This document shows, in pieces, positions 28,101 through 34,826 of a DNA stretch of 64,000 bases. This DNA comes from Stomorhina lunata (Eukaryota; Arthropoda; Insecta; Diptera; Rhiniidae). Both the position numbers and the translations under genes were made by a program. The notes under the pieces were generated by a model that worked only from the letters and a program-made list of their open reading frames with translations, searched no databases and was not told the DNA's origin. The stretch spans positions 32,268,710 through 32,332,709 of the forward strand of contig OW121742.1 in assembly GCA_933228675.1 (NCBI GenBank), in the 5' to 3' direction. The number at the start of each line of letters is the position of its first letter. The first letter of the stretch is position 1.

Positions 28101-28216
28101 GTTTTACGTTCTGTTTTACAAAGTTCATTCTCAGCAGGACGATTAATGATTTTTTGACGTCTCTGTGGTTTGCAAAATGGTCGTTGCTCCGGCTGTGTCT
28201 TTACGACTTTCTTCAT
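979..28216 (-). CDS. Ten-exon gene with minisatellite-filled introns, product not recognised
   Basis: Coding exons on the minus strand are 28216-27982, 27886-27677, 19410-19252, 19187-19077, 17282-17047, 16964-16876, 16801-16654, 6564-6448, 5857-5691 and 1135-979. They total 1629 nt, or 542 residues plus stop. All junctions are GT-AG, all phases agree, and eight of nine donors begin GTAA (seven are GTAAGT). The start lies in AATTATGAAG. Visible in the protein are a Lys/Arg/Gln-rich N-terminus, an acidic stretch near residues 108-127, a four-Gln run near 265, a basic Gly/Pro/Lys linker near 285-317, and a helical-looking C-terminal part (about 397-490). There is no signal peptide and no membrane segment. 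I do not recognise the family. A perfect X-box upstream suggests RFX control and a ciliary role, but this is inference. Exons 1-7 are very well supported. Exons 8-10 are joined across a 10-kb intron on phase and coding character only, and a missed exon in intron 7 is possible. Confidence 0.65.
1375..1655. repeat. Degenerate 19-20-bp tandem repeat (CAGCAGTTT...GATGACT)
   Basis: About 14 imperfect copies of a unit containing AGCAGTTTTAGGATGACTC follow one another. The array lies in intron 9 and lacks the CTATAG core, so it is unrelated to the main minisatellite family. Confidence 0.8.
1656..2945. other. Unique AT-rich intron 9 sequence
   Basis: Short open frames here have no splice context or protein-like composition. 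A short (GT)n run occurs near 2570. I see no gene or structured element. Confidence 0.6.
2946..5475. repeat. 31-bp GTCAAC minisatellite array 1
   Basis: About 80 copies of a 31-bp unit read GTCAACTTTTCTATAGAAA followed by a TGTCTTCCTATC-type spacer. The central block (about 3640-4230) is very homogeneous and carries GAAAAGTCTTCC. The flanking copies carry GAAATGTCTTCC or GAAATGTTGTCC. Both edges are degenerate and the centre is young, as expected for expansion from the middle. The array lies in intron 9. Confidence 0.95.
5691..5857 (-). CDS. Exon 9 of the split gene
   Basis: The acceptor TTTTTCCTAAG leads into 167 nt open in one frame only, ending CTCAG before the donor GTAAGT. The translation (SERHIPTDVAVLIISC and onward) is rich in Leu/Ile/Val and charged residues and looks like amphipathic helices. 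Phase in is 0 and phase out is 2, matching exons 8 and 10. Confidence 0.7.
6338..6372. repeat. Short (GTCT)n-like microsatellite
   Basis: TGTCTGTCTGTCTGTG followed by CTGTTTGTTTG lies in intron 8. It may be a relic of a mini-me element, but no other part of one is visible. Confidence 0.6.
6448..6564 (-). CDS. Exon 8 of the split gene
   Basis: A strong acceptor TTTTTCTTTGCAG and donor GAAGAG/GTAAGT bracket exactly 39 codons in phase 0, matching the phase-0 end of exon 7 and start of exon 9. The peptide (LSILSLETFPSKLIKKVLPN and onward) is helical and Leu-rich with a Cys-Lys-Glu-Glu end. No family is recognised. Confidence 0.7.
6565..6945. other. Unique start of intron 7
   Basis: AT-rich sequence without an open frame or repeat. 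It grades into degenerate array copies from about 6946. Confidence 0.5.
6946..7515. repeat. 31-bp AGCG/CTATAG array, left part
   Basis: Units contain AGCGAAAAATTTTCTATAGA with a long T run. Spacing is 31 bp near the right end (AGCG at 7457 and 7488). Copies are degenerate on the left and clean near 7440-7515. Confidence 0.85.
7525..8550. repeat. 31-bp GTCAAC minisatellite array 2, nested in an AGCG array
   Basis: About 33 copies of the same 31-bp family as at 2946-5475, in the same orientation, with a homogeneous centre at about 8030-8440. It is flanked on both sides by AGCG-type or closely related CTATAG units and lies in intron 7. Confidence 0.92.
8551..8700. repeat. AGCG/CTATAG-type array, right remnant
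   Basis: Degenerate copies with CTATAGAAAAATTTTTTGAG, GTGAAAAATTTT and similar text resume after the GTCAAC block. Confidence 0.7.
8701..9845. other. Unique AT-rich intron 7 sequence
   Basis: No open frame longer than about 40 codons, no tandem structure and no recognisable exon. Confidence 0.5.
9846..12240. repeat. 30-bp GATATC/CTATAG minisatellite array
   Basis: Units of 30 bp combine two palindromes, GATATC and TTTCTATAGAAA, joined by A and T runs. Because 30 is a multiple of 3, both strands show spurious open frames with a ten-residue period. A longer pattern is visible: blocks with AATTTAGATAGAAAAATTTT followed by CTATAGAAGAATTTTG recur near 10940, 11395 and 11635. Confidence 0.93.
12307..12435. 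mobile_element. MITE copy 1 (129-bp near-perfect palindrome)
   Basis: The element runs from TGTGGGGTTTATATAACTCA to the inverse complement ending CCCCACA. Arms of about 55 bp face each other around a short A-rich loop. A second copy of identical length lies at 33064-33192. Flanks are TTA (left) and TTG (right), a possible decayed 3-bp target duplication. There is no coding capacity. The superfamily is uncertain; the 3-bp TTA/TAA flanks would fit PIF/Harbinger. Confidence 0.85.
12436..14095. other. Unique AT-rich intron 7 sequence
   Basis: Unique sequence without an exon that fits the phases of the split gene. A GC-richer island at about 13085-13135 contains CCGCAGGTCATGCAGTTCAT, but no exon could be assembled there. 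Confidence 0.5.
14096..15930. repeat. 31-bp TATAGG minisatellite array, plus orientation
   Basis: About 59 units of TATAGGAAATTTTTCAAAAA plus a TTTCCTATTTT-type tail, period 31 bp (GAAATTT at 15321 and 15352). The left half ends units with TTTTCTA and the right half with TTTCCTA, and a third block has CCTATTGTTATAGG. The internal variant order is repeated at 20360-20870. It lies in intron 7. Confidence 0.95.
15931..16653. other. Unique intron 7 sequence beside exon 7
   Basis: Contains a TATA-like site at 16136 and a diverged duplicate of the exon 7 donor region near 16538-16625. Overlapping small open frames between 16214 and 16557 have no splice or start context. Confidence 0.5.
16136..16144 (+). 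promoter_or_regulatory. TATA-like site, possible nested promoter
   Basis: TATAAATAG is followed after about 45 bp by CCAACAATG at 16184-16192, a good fly start context, but the open frame closes after ten residues. The site lies in intron 7 of the minus-strand gene and points the other way. This is weak evidence for a promoter. Confidence 0.2.
16654..16801 (-). CDS. Exon 7 of the split gene
   Basis: The acceptor GTTTAG and donor CAT/GTAAGT enclose 148 nt with phase 2 in and phase 0 out. The first base completes Asp with exon 6. The peptide contains KYLEGFLPVDPEEQK and EKRYKCLMKH, charged and probably helical. Reading through the donor would end the protein seven codons later at TAG, a possible short isoform. 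Confidence 0.8.
16876..16964 (-). CDS. Exon 6 of the split gene
   Basis: The acceptor ATTTCCAG and donor GCAGA/GTAAGT bound 89 nt. The peptide is NARKTKSTVCRKDFKSDEEF and onward, strongly basic then acidic. It is separated from exon 7 by a 74-bp intron and from exon 5 by an 82-bp intron, typical fly sizes. Confidence 0.85.
17047..17282 (-). CDS. Exon 5 of the split gene
   Basis: The acceptor TTACTAG completes Glu with exon 4, and the donor AGA/GTAAGT ends in phase 0. The exon encodes a short helical part, a four-Gln run, and a low-complexity linker (GKPGGYPPSRGKANGNQPPK) that is probably disordered. Confidence 0.85.
17283..19076. repeat. Intron 4: 31-bp TATAGG array, minus orientation
   Basis: Units read AAAAATAGAAAATTTTTGAA then AAATTTCCTAT, the reverse complement of the array at 14096-15930. 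The clean core is about 18230-18920 and the left part is degenerate. A block of about 120 bp near 18120-18260 recurs near 18480-18620. The array occupies almost the whole 1794-bp intron. Confidence 0.93.
19077..19187 (-). CDS. Exon 4 of the split gene
   Basis: The acceptor TTTATAG and donor GAGG/GTAAGT give 111 nt, phase 1 both sides. The peptide is a Lys/Pro/Ala-rich basic segment (KPPAKAKKFKAGDHYALRTR). It is 64 bp from exon 3. Confidence 0.85.
19252..19410 (-). CDS. Exon 3 of the split gene
   Basis: The acceptor TCTCTGAAACAG and donor ATTG/GTAATA give 159 nt, phase 1 in and out. The peptide (EETVFAVTQTLLDIYCIRRV and onward) alternates hydrophobic and charged residues and looks folded. Confidence 0.85.
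19860..22145. repeat. 31-bp TATAGG minisatellite array, plus orientation (intron 2)
   Basis: Same unit and orientation as 14096-15930. The stretch 20360-20870 repeats the order of marked variants seen at 14570-15180, including the ATTATATTTTTACAGG unit and the AATTTTGTTATAGG unit. Copies after about 21760 are degenerate. Confidence 0.95.
22146..23205. other. Unique sequence within intron 2
   Basis: Includes a short (ATCC)n run near 22350-22378 and AT-rich unique sequence. CTTTATAAAAATTC at 22850-22863 is TATA-like, but the 61-codon frame over it has no other support. Confidence 0.5.
23206..24396. repeat. 31-bp TATAGG array, minus orientation (intron 2)
   Basis: Units of AAAATAGAAAATTTTTGAAA then AATTTCCTATA recur about 37 times, inverse to 19860-22145. 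The array runs into the assembly gap. Confidence 0.92.
24397..24596. other. Assembly gap of 200 N
   Basis: Exactly 200 N, probably a placeholder length. The repeat family and its orientation change across it (31-bp minus to 29-bp plus), so the real missing length and the join are uncertain. Confidence 0.99.
24597..27660. repeat. 29-bp TTGACTATTTATAGG array, plus orientation (intron 2)
   Basis: About 105 units of TTGACTATTTATAGGAAATT plus TTTCGAAAA, period 29 bp. Higher-order copies are visible: the variant unit TGACTATTAATAAAATTTTT lies at 24771, 25507 and 26212 (intervals 736 and 705), and a short GACTATAGGAAA unit followed by CGAAACTTGA lies at 26619 and 26964 (interval 345). The array stops about 10 bp before the donor of exon 2. 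Confidence 0.95.
27677..27886 (-). CDS. Exon 2 of the split gene
   Basis: The acceptor TCTAATATCAG completes Ser with exon 1, and the donor GATG/GTAAGT ends in phase 1. The peptide includes an acidic run (DDSVPDESDSVNLEELELDD) and KFEMLRDKKIHFYGFD. It lies 95 bp from exon 1. Confidence 0.85.
27982..28216 (-). CDS. Exon 1 of the split gene, with start codon
   Basis: The chosen ATG at 28216 is the first in frame and begins a basic N-terminus (MKKVVKTQPEQRPFCKPQRR). The donor is ATAT/GTACGA, weaker than the others but phase-consistent; reading on would hit an A/T-rich tail. Any further non-coding exon upstream was not resolved. Confidence 0.8.
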
Positions 28217-28560
28217 AATTCTGCTGCTGTTACTGCTCTTTTGTTTTGATAAATTGCGCTGGTCTTTAAATATTTGATTTCAATAAGATACTCTTTTGGT
28301 TTTTGGTATTTTTAATAACTTTTTGTTTTCTAATACAAAAAAATATATTTTTGTTCTTTAAATGATTTTCTTTTCCTATTGACAGTTTATTTTTGAAACA
28401 ATGTTGACTTTAGTTTTACGAAATTGAAATGTCAATCACTGGAGTTGAGTATGTTCAGTTCAGTTCTTTTCAGTTAATTCTGTTCGTCTTTATTTTTGTT
28501 GATTTTTTATATTTATTATAAAAAATAAACAATGCTAAGGCAACCAAACCAACCGGCTCT

Positions 28561-28574
28561 GTTGCCTTGGCAAC
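28561..28574. promoter_or_regulatory. X-box (RFX binding site) upstream of the split gene
   Basis: GTTGCCTTGGCAAC is a perfect palindromic X-box (GTTRCC, 2-nt spacer, GGYAAC), 345 bp upstream of the start codon. In flies and worms such sites are bound by RFX factors and mark genes for ciliated sensory neurons. A related half, GGCAACC, lies about 25 bp away. The match is direct; function is inferred. Confidence 0.65.
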
Positions 28575-28784
28575 CAGAGGATTAATGTGGAGTACATCAG
28601 CTTTATGTCTACACTGGCAATAACATAAAGACTTACTAACTACATATTCATAGCAAGATATCATAAGTCATTGCAAGAACAGTTGCAATCGCTTCTATTT
28701 GATACAATATCATTTTTATCTACAACAGATAAATACAAACTTCACTTATTTACATAAAAAGTGTCATAACTTACATAACTTTCC

Positions 28785-29925
28785 TATAAATAGTAATTTT
28801 TGGAAAAATTTCCTATAAATAGTCAATTTTCGAAAAATTTCCTATAAATAGTCAATTTTCGAAAAATTTCCTATAAATAGTCAATTTTCGAAAAATTTTC
28901 TATAAAAAGTCAATTTTCGAAAAATTCCCTATAAATAGTCAATGTTCGAAAAATTTCCTATAAATAGTCAATTTTCGAAAAATTTCCTATAAATAGTCAA
29001 TTTTCGAAAAATTTCCTATAAATAGTCAATTTTCGAAAAATTTCCTATAAATAGTAAATTTTCGAAAAATTTCCTATAAATAGTAAATTTTCGAAAAATT
29101 TCCTATAAATAGTAAATTTTCGAAAAATTTCCTATAAATAGTAAATTTTCGAAAAATTTCCTATAAATAGTCAATTTTCGAAAAATTTCCTATAAATAGT
29201 CAATTTTCGAAAAATTTCCTATAAATAGTCAATTTTCGAAAAATTTCCTATAAATAGTCAATTTTCGAAAAATTTCCTATAAATAGTCAATTTTCGAAAA
29301 ATTTCCTATAAATAGTCAATTTTCGAAAAATTTCCTATAAATAGTCAATTTTCGAAAAATTTCCTATAAATAGTCAATTTTCGAAAAATTTCCTTTAAAT
29401 AGTCAATTTTCGAAAAATTTCCTATAAATAGTCAATTTTCGAAAAATTTCCTATAAATAATAACTTTTCGAAAAATTTCCTATAAATAGTCAATTTGCGA
29501 AAAATTTCCTATAAATAATAAATTTTCGAAAAATTTCTTATAAATAGTAAATTTTCGAAAAATTTCCTATAAAAAGTCAATTTTCGAAAAATTTCTTATA
29601 AATAGTCAATTTTCGAAAAATTTCCTATAAATAGTCAATTTTCGAAAAATTTCTTATAAATAGTCAATTTTCGAAAAATTTCCTATAAAAAGTCAATTTT
29701 CGAAAAATTTCCTATAAAAAGTCAATTTTCGAAAAATTTTCTATAAATAGTAAATTTTTGAAAAATTTCCTATAAATAGTAAATTTTTGAAAAATTTCCT
29801 ATAAATAGTCAATTTTCGAAAAATTTTCTATAAATAGTCAATTTTCGAAAAATTTCCAATTAATAGTAAATTTAAGAAAAATTTTCTATAAATAGTAAAT
29901 TTTTAAAAAATTTTAGAAATTTTTT
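28785..29925. repeat. 29-bp array, minus orientation, upstream of the split gene
   Basis: About 39 units of CCTATAAATAGTCAATTTTC then GAAAAATTT, the reverse complement of the 29-bp array in intron 2. It is very homogeneous at 28960-29460. With 24597-27660 it forms an inverted pair around exons 1-2 and the X-box. Confidence 0.95.
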
Positions 29926-31250
29926 ATAAAAATTAAATTGTTTGTTTGTATGGAACTCTATAGATATTTTCTTTAGCTAACAATTTTTCAACCAAATGAT
30001 GAATGTCGTTAATGAGTGCCTCTTCCTCCGAATTCAATTAGCTTTTACAAATGTTTTGTATATTTACAAAATTCTTGTGATAAATGTATCCTTGCAAGTT
30101 AAAGCCATTTTTTTTCTATTTTGAAAAATGATTCGTCTTATCGGTTTTCTTTTCATGACATATGTTAATATGCATTAACCATGAACCACGTGGCCGGTAT
30201 TTAGGAACATTTGCATGCAACATGATTTTTTTAATGGATTCTAGAAATCTGAAATATTTTCAGTAATATTTAAGATGAAAGTAATTGTTTTTAGCTACTG
30301 TTTGCCTTAGTGCTATTGCTGCACTTACTCCTTAACACATGCAACAGCTTTGCTATATCTTTCAATTTTCCAATCATTTGGCAATCTTTGTAGCATTGTC
30401 TGAGTGTTTTGCATGTGCATATGTATTTAAGTTTAAGTGTCCGCATTTTTCTTTTTGTTTCTGGCAAAACTGAAAATGCGATTCACCCTTTAAACTAAAA
30501 AAATAAATAAAAGTCAGAATATTTAAAGCACAAGTAACATGTAAATGTTTTGGTCCTTTTTACAGCACGAATTGCATTTGATTTGAAAACTACACAAATG
30601 AAGTGAAACGCAATCAAAGCGACGGGCGTTAAAAAATTGAAAATTGTAAAGGCATCAGAGCTTGAGTGTAGATATTCTCTAAAGATTTTGAGTTGAGTGT
30701 TTGTTACTTTGAGTTCAGGTTGATAAAACTTTTGAGTTTAACATTTTGAGTAAATTTTGAGTGCAGCTTTAGCTGAATTTCAATACAGTACGACTTCCAT
30801 GATTGATGCATTTTGAGTGATTTTGAATCATTAGCTCCTTAAACAGATTTTTTTATTATATTTAAACAGTGAAGGTCAAGAGTAGGTAGGCATCCCATAC
30901 CACCAGTAGCCGATAAATTTTTTTAATTTTCGTAAATACCTCAATCATTAATAAATTTCTTGAAAATGAGTATTAAAATTATTCAGTTGGGATTTGGATG
31001 TAAGCAGAGTTATTTTTTTCCGCTTTGTTAAAGAAAAGACAAAAACAAAATAGACAAGAAACAAATCAAAATCCAATTTACAGCAACAAAATACGTGGTT
31101 CGAGACAACAAAGAAATATAATCTCGAACATTGTTGCCACGACACTATTATTTTTGTAATCACTAGGAATATTTTTGTAAATTTTGTTGGGAATATTTTT
31201 CAAAACAGAAATAAATTCTAATTTTAAACAATTTTAAATTTTTGTATTTT
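29926..31250. other. Unique intergenic sequence
   Basis: AT-rich. At 30670-30830 the motif TTTTGAGT recurs irregularly. No gene is supported. Confidence 0.5.
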
Positions 31251-31254
31251 TTTA

Positions 31255-31600
31255 AGATATTTTCGATCCAAAAAATTTTCTATAGAAAACTTTTTGATAC
31301 AAAAATTTTCATAGAAATATTTTTGATAAAAAAATTTCTATAGAAAAATTTTTGATAAAAAAATTTTTATAGAATTTTTCTATATAAAAAATTTTCCACA
31401 AAAAAATATTGATAAAAATTTTTCCACAAAAAAATTTTCAATAGAAAAATTTTTGATAAAAAATTTTCTATAGAAAAATTTTTGATAGAAAATTTTTGTA
31501 AGAAAATTTTCTATAGATAAAAAAATGTTTTATAGAAAAATTTTTGAAAAAAAAATTTGTTAAAAAATTAAAAAAAAAAAATTTTGTATAGAAAAATTTT
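31255..31600. repeat. Short 30-bp GATAAA/CTATAG array
   Basis: Units of AAAATTTTTGATAAAAAAATT with TTCTATAG occur in degenerate form. It is the same family as 32040-32870, about 440 bp to the right. Confidence 0.85.
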
Positions 31601-31604
31601 GTAG

Positions 31605-32035
31605 CATAATATGATTTCATTCTTTTAAACCACACCAACATGAAAGAATTAATCATTTTAAAGGCTTTCATAAAACAGCCAAAAGAGTGTCAAGTGTCAC
31701 TTAAAAATTTATCAACGTGGCACAATTAAGATTCCCGTGTGGAGTTAATTTGCTTACCTTAAACTGGCCACGCGTATTGAGTTACACCAAAACATTCGCC
31801 GCTGTGGGAAACAATAAATAATTTTAAGAAAATCAACTTACATTTAAAATTCTTAAAAAACATTCCCACAGTGAAAAAGTATATAAGCTGAGTTAATTTT
31901 AAGAACTAAATTAATCTGAATTCTAAAGCAATTGACAGAGCACGCGTTGCTACATTGCTTTTAATAAAGGATTACATTTTTTATAAAAATCAAGATAAAT
32001 TTTGATTTTTTATTTTCATTTAAATTTTTGGGTTT
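31605..32035. other. Unique segment between two GATAAA arrays, with an inverted repeat
   Basis: GCTGTGGGAA near 31802 and its inverse TTCCCACAGTG near 31863 face each other across about 55 bp of partly complementary sequence. It might be a tiny MITE or a chance hairpin. No gene is seen. Confidence 0.4.
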
Positions 32036-32039
32036 ATAA

Positions 32040-32870
32040 TTTTTGATAAAAATATTTTCTATAGAAAAAATTTTGAAAAAAAAATTTATAGAAAAATTTA
32101 TAGGAATATTTTTAATAAAAAAATTTTCTAAAGAAAAATTTTTGATAAAAAATTTTTTTATGGAAAAATTTTTGATAAAAAAATTTTCTATAGAAAAATT
32201 TTTGATAAAAAAATTTTGATAAAAAAATTTTCTATAGAAAAATTTTTGATAAAAAAATTTTCTATAGAAAAATATTTGATAAAAAAATTTTCTATAGAAA
32301 AATTTTTGATAAAAAAATTTTGTACAGAAAAATTTTTGATAAAAAAATTTTCTATAGAAAAGTATTGATAAAACAATTTTCTATAGAAAATTTTTTGATC
32401 AAAAAATTTTCTATAGAAAAATTTTTGATAAAAAAATTTTCTATAGAAAAATTTTTGATAAAAAAATTTTCTATAGAAAAATTTTTAATAAAAAAATTTG
32501 ATAAAAAAATTTTCTATTGAAAAGTTTTTTAAAAAAAAATATTCTATAGAAAAATTTTTGATAAAAAAAATTTCTGTAGTAAAATTTTTGATAAAAAAAT
32601 TTTCTACAGAAAAATTTTTGATAAAAGATTTTTCTTTAGAAAAATTTCTATTGAAAATTTTTTTTAAAAAATTATTCTATAGAATAATTTTTGATAAAAA
32701 AAATTTCTGTGGAAAAATTTTTGATAAAAAAATTTTCTACAGAAAAATTTTTGATAAAACATTTTTCTATAGAAAAATTTTTGATAAAAAAATTTTCTAT
32801 AGAAAAATTTTTTAAGAAAATTTTCTATTGACAAATTTTTGATAAAAATATTTAAAAAAAAAAATGAAGT
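32040..32870. repeat. 30-bp GATAAA/CTATAG minisatellite array
   Basis: Units of 30 bp (CTATAG at 32411 and 32441) combine TTTTCTATAGAAAA with TTTTTGATAAAAAAA. Being a multiple of 3, the array gives spurious frames on both strands. Confidence 0.93.
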
Positions 32871-33063
32871 AGAAAACTTTTTCTTGTTAACACGTTAGAA
32901 CTACACATTGCAAAAAATACCTATTTTAGTTAATAGTATTAAAAAACGGCAACTCTGCCGACTATTTTTTTTTCTGTTCTCTTTGCGCCGACCCGTGTTT
33001 TGATGATATTTGAGTGATATTTGAGTATTGTTGGTGTAGAGTTTAATGTACTGTTCATATTAA

Positions 33064-33192
33064 TGTAGGGTTTATATAACTCAAGCGGCTGACGATTGAG
33101 TGAAATTTATATGTGTTTTATTATAGTAACAAAAACAAATTACATGTAAATTTCACTCAATCGTCAGACGCTTTAGTTATATGAACCCTACA
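33064..33192. mobile_element. MITE copy 2 (129-bp palindrome)
   Basis: Same length and termini (TGTAGGGTTTATATAACTCA and inverse) as the copy at 12307-12435, with scattered differences. It is flanked by TAA on both sides, a plausible 3-bp target-site duplication. Confidence 0.85.
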
Positions 33193-33694
33193 TAAGAGTT
33201 ATAGTTACTTCAAGTTCGAGTAGAGTTCCAGTTTTCTCAGTGTGTGAAGTAGGGCTACAGTTAGAGAAAGAGTAGGAGGAATTCTAGGCTTAATCAAAGT
33301 TTGTGTAAATATTTAAAGGTTTGTGATTAAAATTGATTTAGAATAGATTTAAGCTGTAGTTAGGGTAGAATGATAAAGCGTTTAAAGTAGAGCTGTAGTT
33401 TGTATAACTATATTTGATCTGTTCTAGACATTAAAGTAGAATTTAAATTTGTCGTCACTACATTATCTTTACCCCCAAACAATCATTAATTATTTCAATT
33501 TATTAACCTATTCCATACACATTAGGGATTACCATCAATAATGTATGTCTTAGTTAAAGAGGCTTTTCTCTAGCTGCAATAATTAGCAACAATTTCTATA
33601 ATTAAAATCTTGTCGCAGCAACGCCTGTAGATACCATTCAAATACCACATACTTCGAGGAGTGTGGTCTCAACGCCTCGCAGGACAATAAACTG
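33193..33694. other. Unique sequence, possible 3' region of the small secreted-peptide gene
   Basis: Minus-strand AATAAA lies at 33504-33499, about 190 nt beyond the TAA of the candidate peptide gene, and could be its polyadenylation signal. Confidence 0.35.
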
Positions 33695-34268
33695 TTATGT
33701 ATGTCTGGATTTTATACTTTCAGCTTTTAGTTGTTGATATAAGGCACGTAGAAAATTGCTTACACCCTGTGAAAACTGTATGCACATACACACAGTTACA
33801 TAATGTGTTTGTCTAGATGTTTGTGTAGCTGCATATGCATGTACAAATGCCATACACTCAGACATAAATGCGGACGTGGATGTGAATGCTGCTGCAAGTG
33901 TCTGAATGTGTTGGTTATATATGAGAAATAACACTTTCTCGTAAAATTCAGGATTGCACAGTTAACAACCATGGATTGTTGTTATATTTTTTTTAGACAC
34001 ACTCACATACACTCTCTCATTCCCATAAAAATTTACACTTAAACTAAAGGAAAAGTGAAAAAGGATAAAGAAGGCAACAAAAAAAAGGCGAGTGAGAGAA
34101 AAAAAGTAAATTTTTAAAACGTTTGGCTGATGCAACAAGCTTTGCTGCTGTCAATTGAAAACGTGCCAACAATTTGCTACGGCGATTAATCGTACTTTGC
34201 ACCCGTAACAAGTGAACGAACAACGACAGCAACAGTAGCAGCCACAACGTTAGCAGGGGGTGAAACAT
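33695..34268 (-). CDS. Candidate small secreted-peptide gene
   Basis: The ATG at 34268 sits in ATACAAAATG, a good fly start context, and opens a frame beginning MFHPLLTLWLLLLLSLFVHL, a typical signal peptide, followed by a basic segment (RRSKLLARFQLTAAKLVASA). A 52-bp intron with GTAAGT and TTTTCAG (34336-34285) lies just upstream in the 5' leader. A second open stretch at 33934-33695 ends SNFLRALYQQLKAESIKSRH before TAA and has acceptors CACATTCAG and TTTTCACAG. The donor linking the two parts was not resolved; the 74-codon first frame alone would end at TAG near 34044. Family unknown. Confidence 0.4.
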
Positions 34269-34284
34269 TTTGTATATGTATGTA

Positions 34285-34336
34285 CTGAAAATAATGCTTT
34301 AATAGTATATGTATGTAAGTGTATTTAAATACTTAC
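34285..34336 (-). other. 52-bp intron in the 5' leader of the peptide gene
   Basis: The donor GTAAGTAT and acceptor ATTATTTTCAG on the minus strand are 52 bp apart, a standard fly intron length. An initiator-like TCATTT lies about 20 bp upstream of the donor. Confidence 0.45.
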
Positions 34337-34727
34337 ACACAGATTTTCTCACTCAAATGACATGAATGTCTTATTTTTCAACACCAGGTCTCAAAACGCA
34401 TTTTCTTTTCATTTGTTCCTTAATTCACGAGTAACTCCTGTTGGCTTTGTTGCCATGGCATTGTTGATCTTATTGTTACTGTAGCTGGATTTGTTGCATG
34501 TTCCTCCTGTATGCAAAGTTAAACTTTTTTTCTTTTCACTGATTTCGTGATATTTAAAAATTTTTCGCTGGTGCAAAATTGTTTCTTTTTATATCCACCT
34601 TAAAAAAGAATGGGGGGTATATTAAGATTGTCATTCCGTTTGTAGTTTCCTTAATATTGGCTCAAAAACCAAAAGCGATATATATTTCGAATTTTTATGA
34701 AATTCTGAGACGATTGAGCGATGTCTT

Positions 34728-34770
34728 TTTGTCTGTCTATCTGTCCATCTGTCCGTCCGTCCGTCCGTCC

Positions 34771-34801
<31 letters not shown>

Positions 34802-34826
34802 AGTCTGTCTGTCCATCCGTCTGTCT
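34728..34826. repeat. (GTCT/GTCC)n microsatellite inside mini-me copy 1
   Basis: A tract of GTCT, GTCC and GTCA tetramers about 100 bp long. Frames over it give Cys/Ser/Val-rich or Asp/Arg/Gln-rich nonsense. Confidence 0.95.

Noticed and set aside
28470..28664. 64-codon minus-strand frame upstream of the split gene
   Set aside because: It overlaps the X-box promoter region, and no donor joins it in frame to exon 1.
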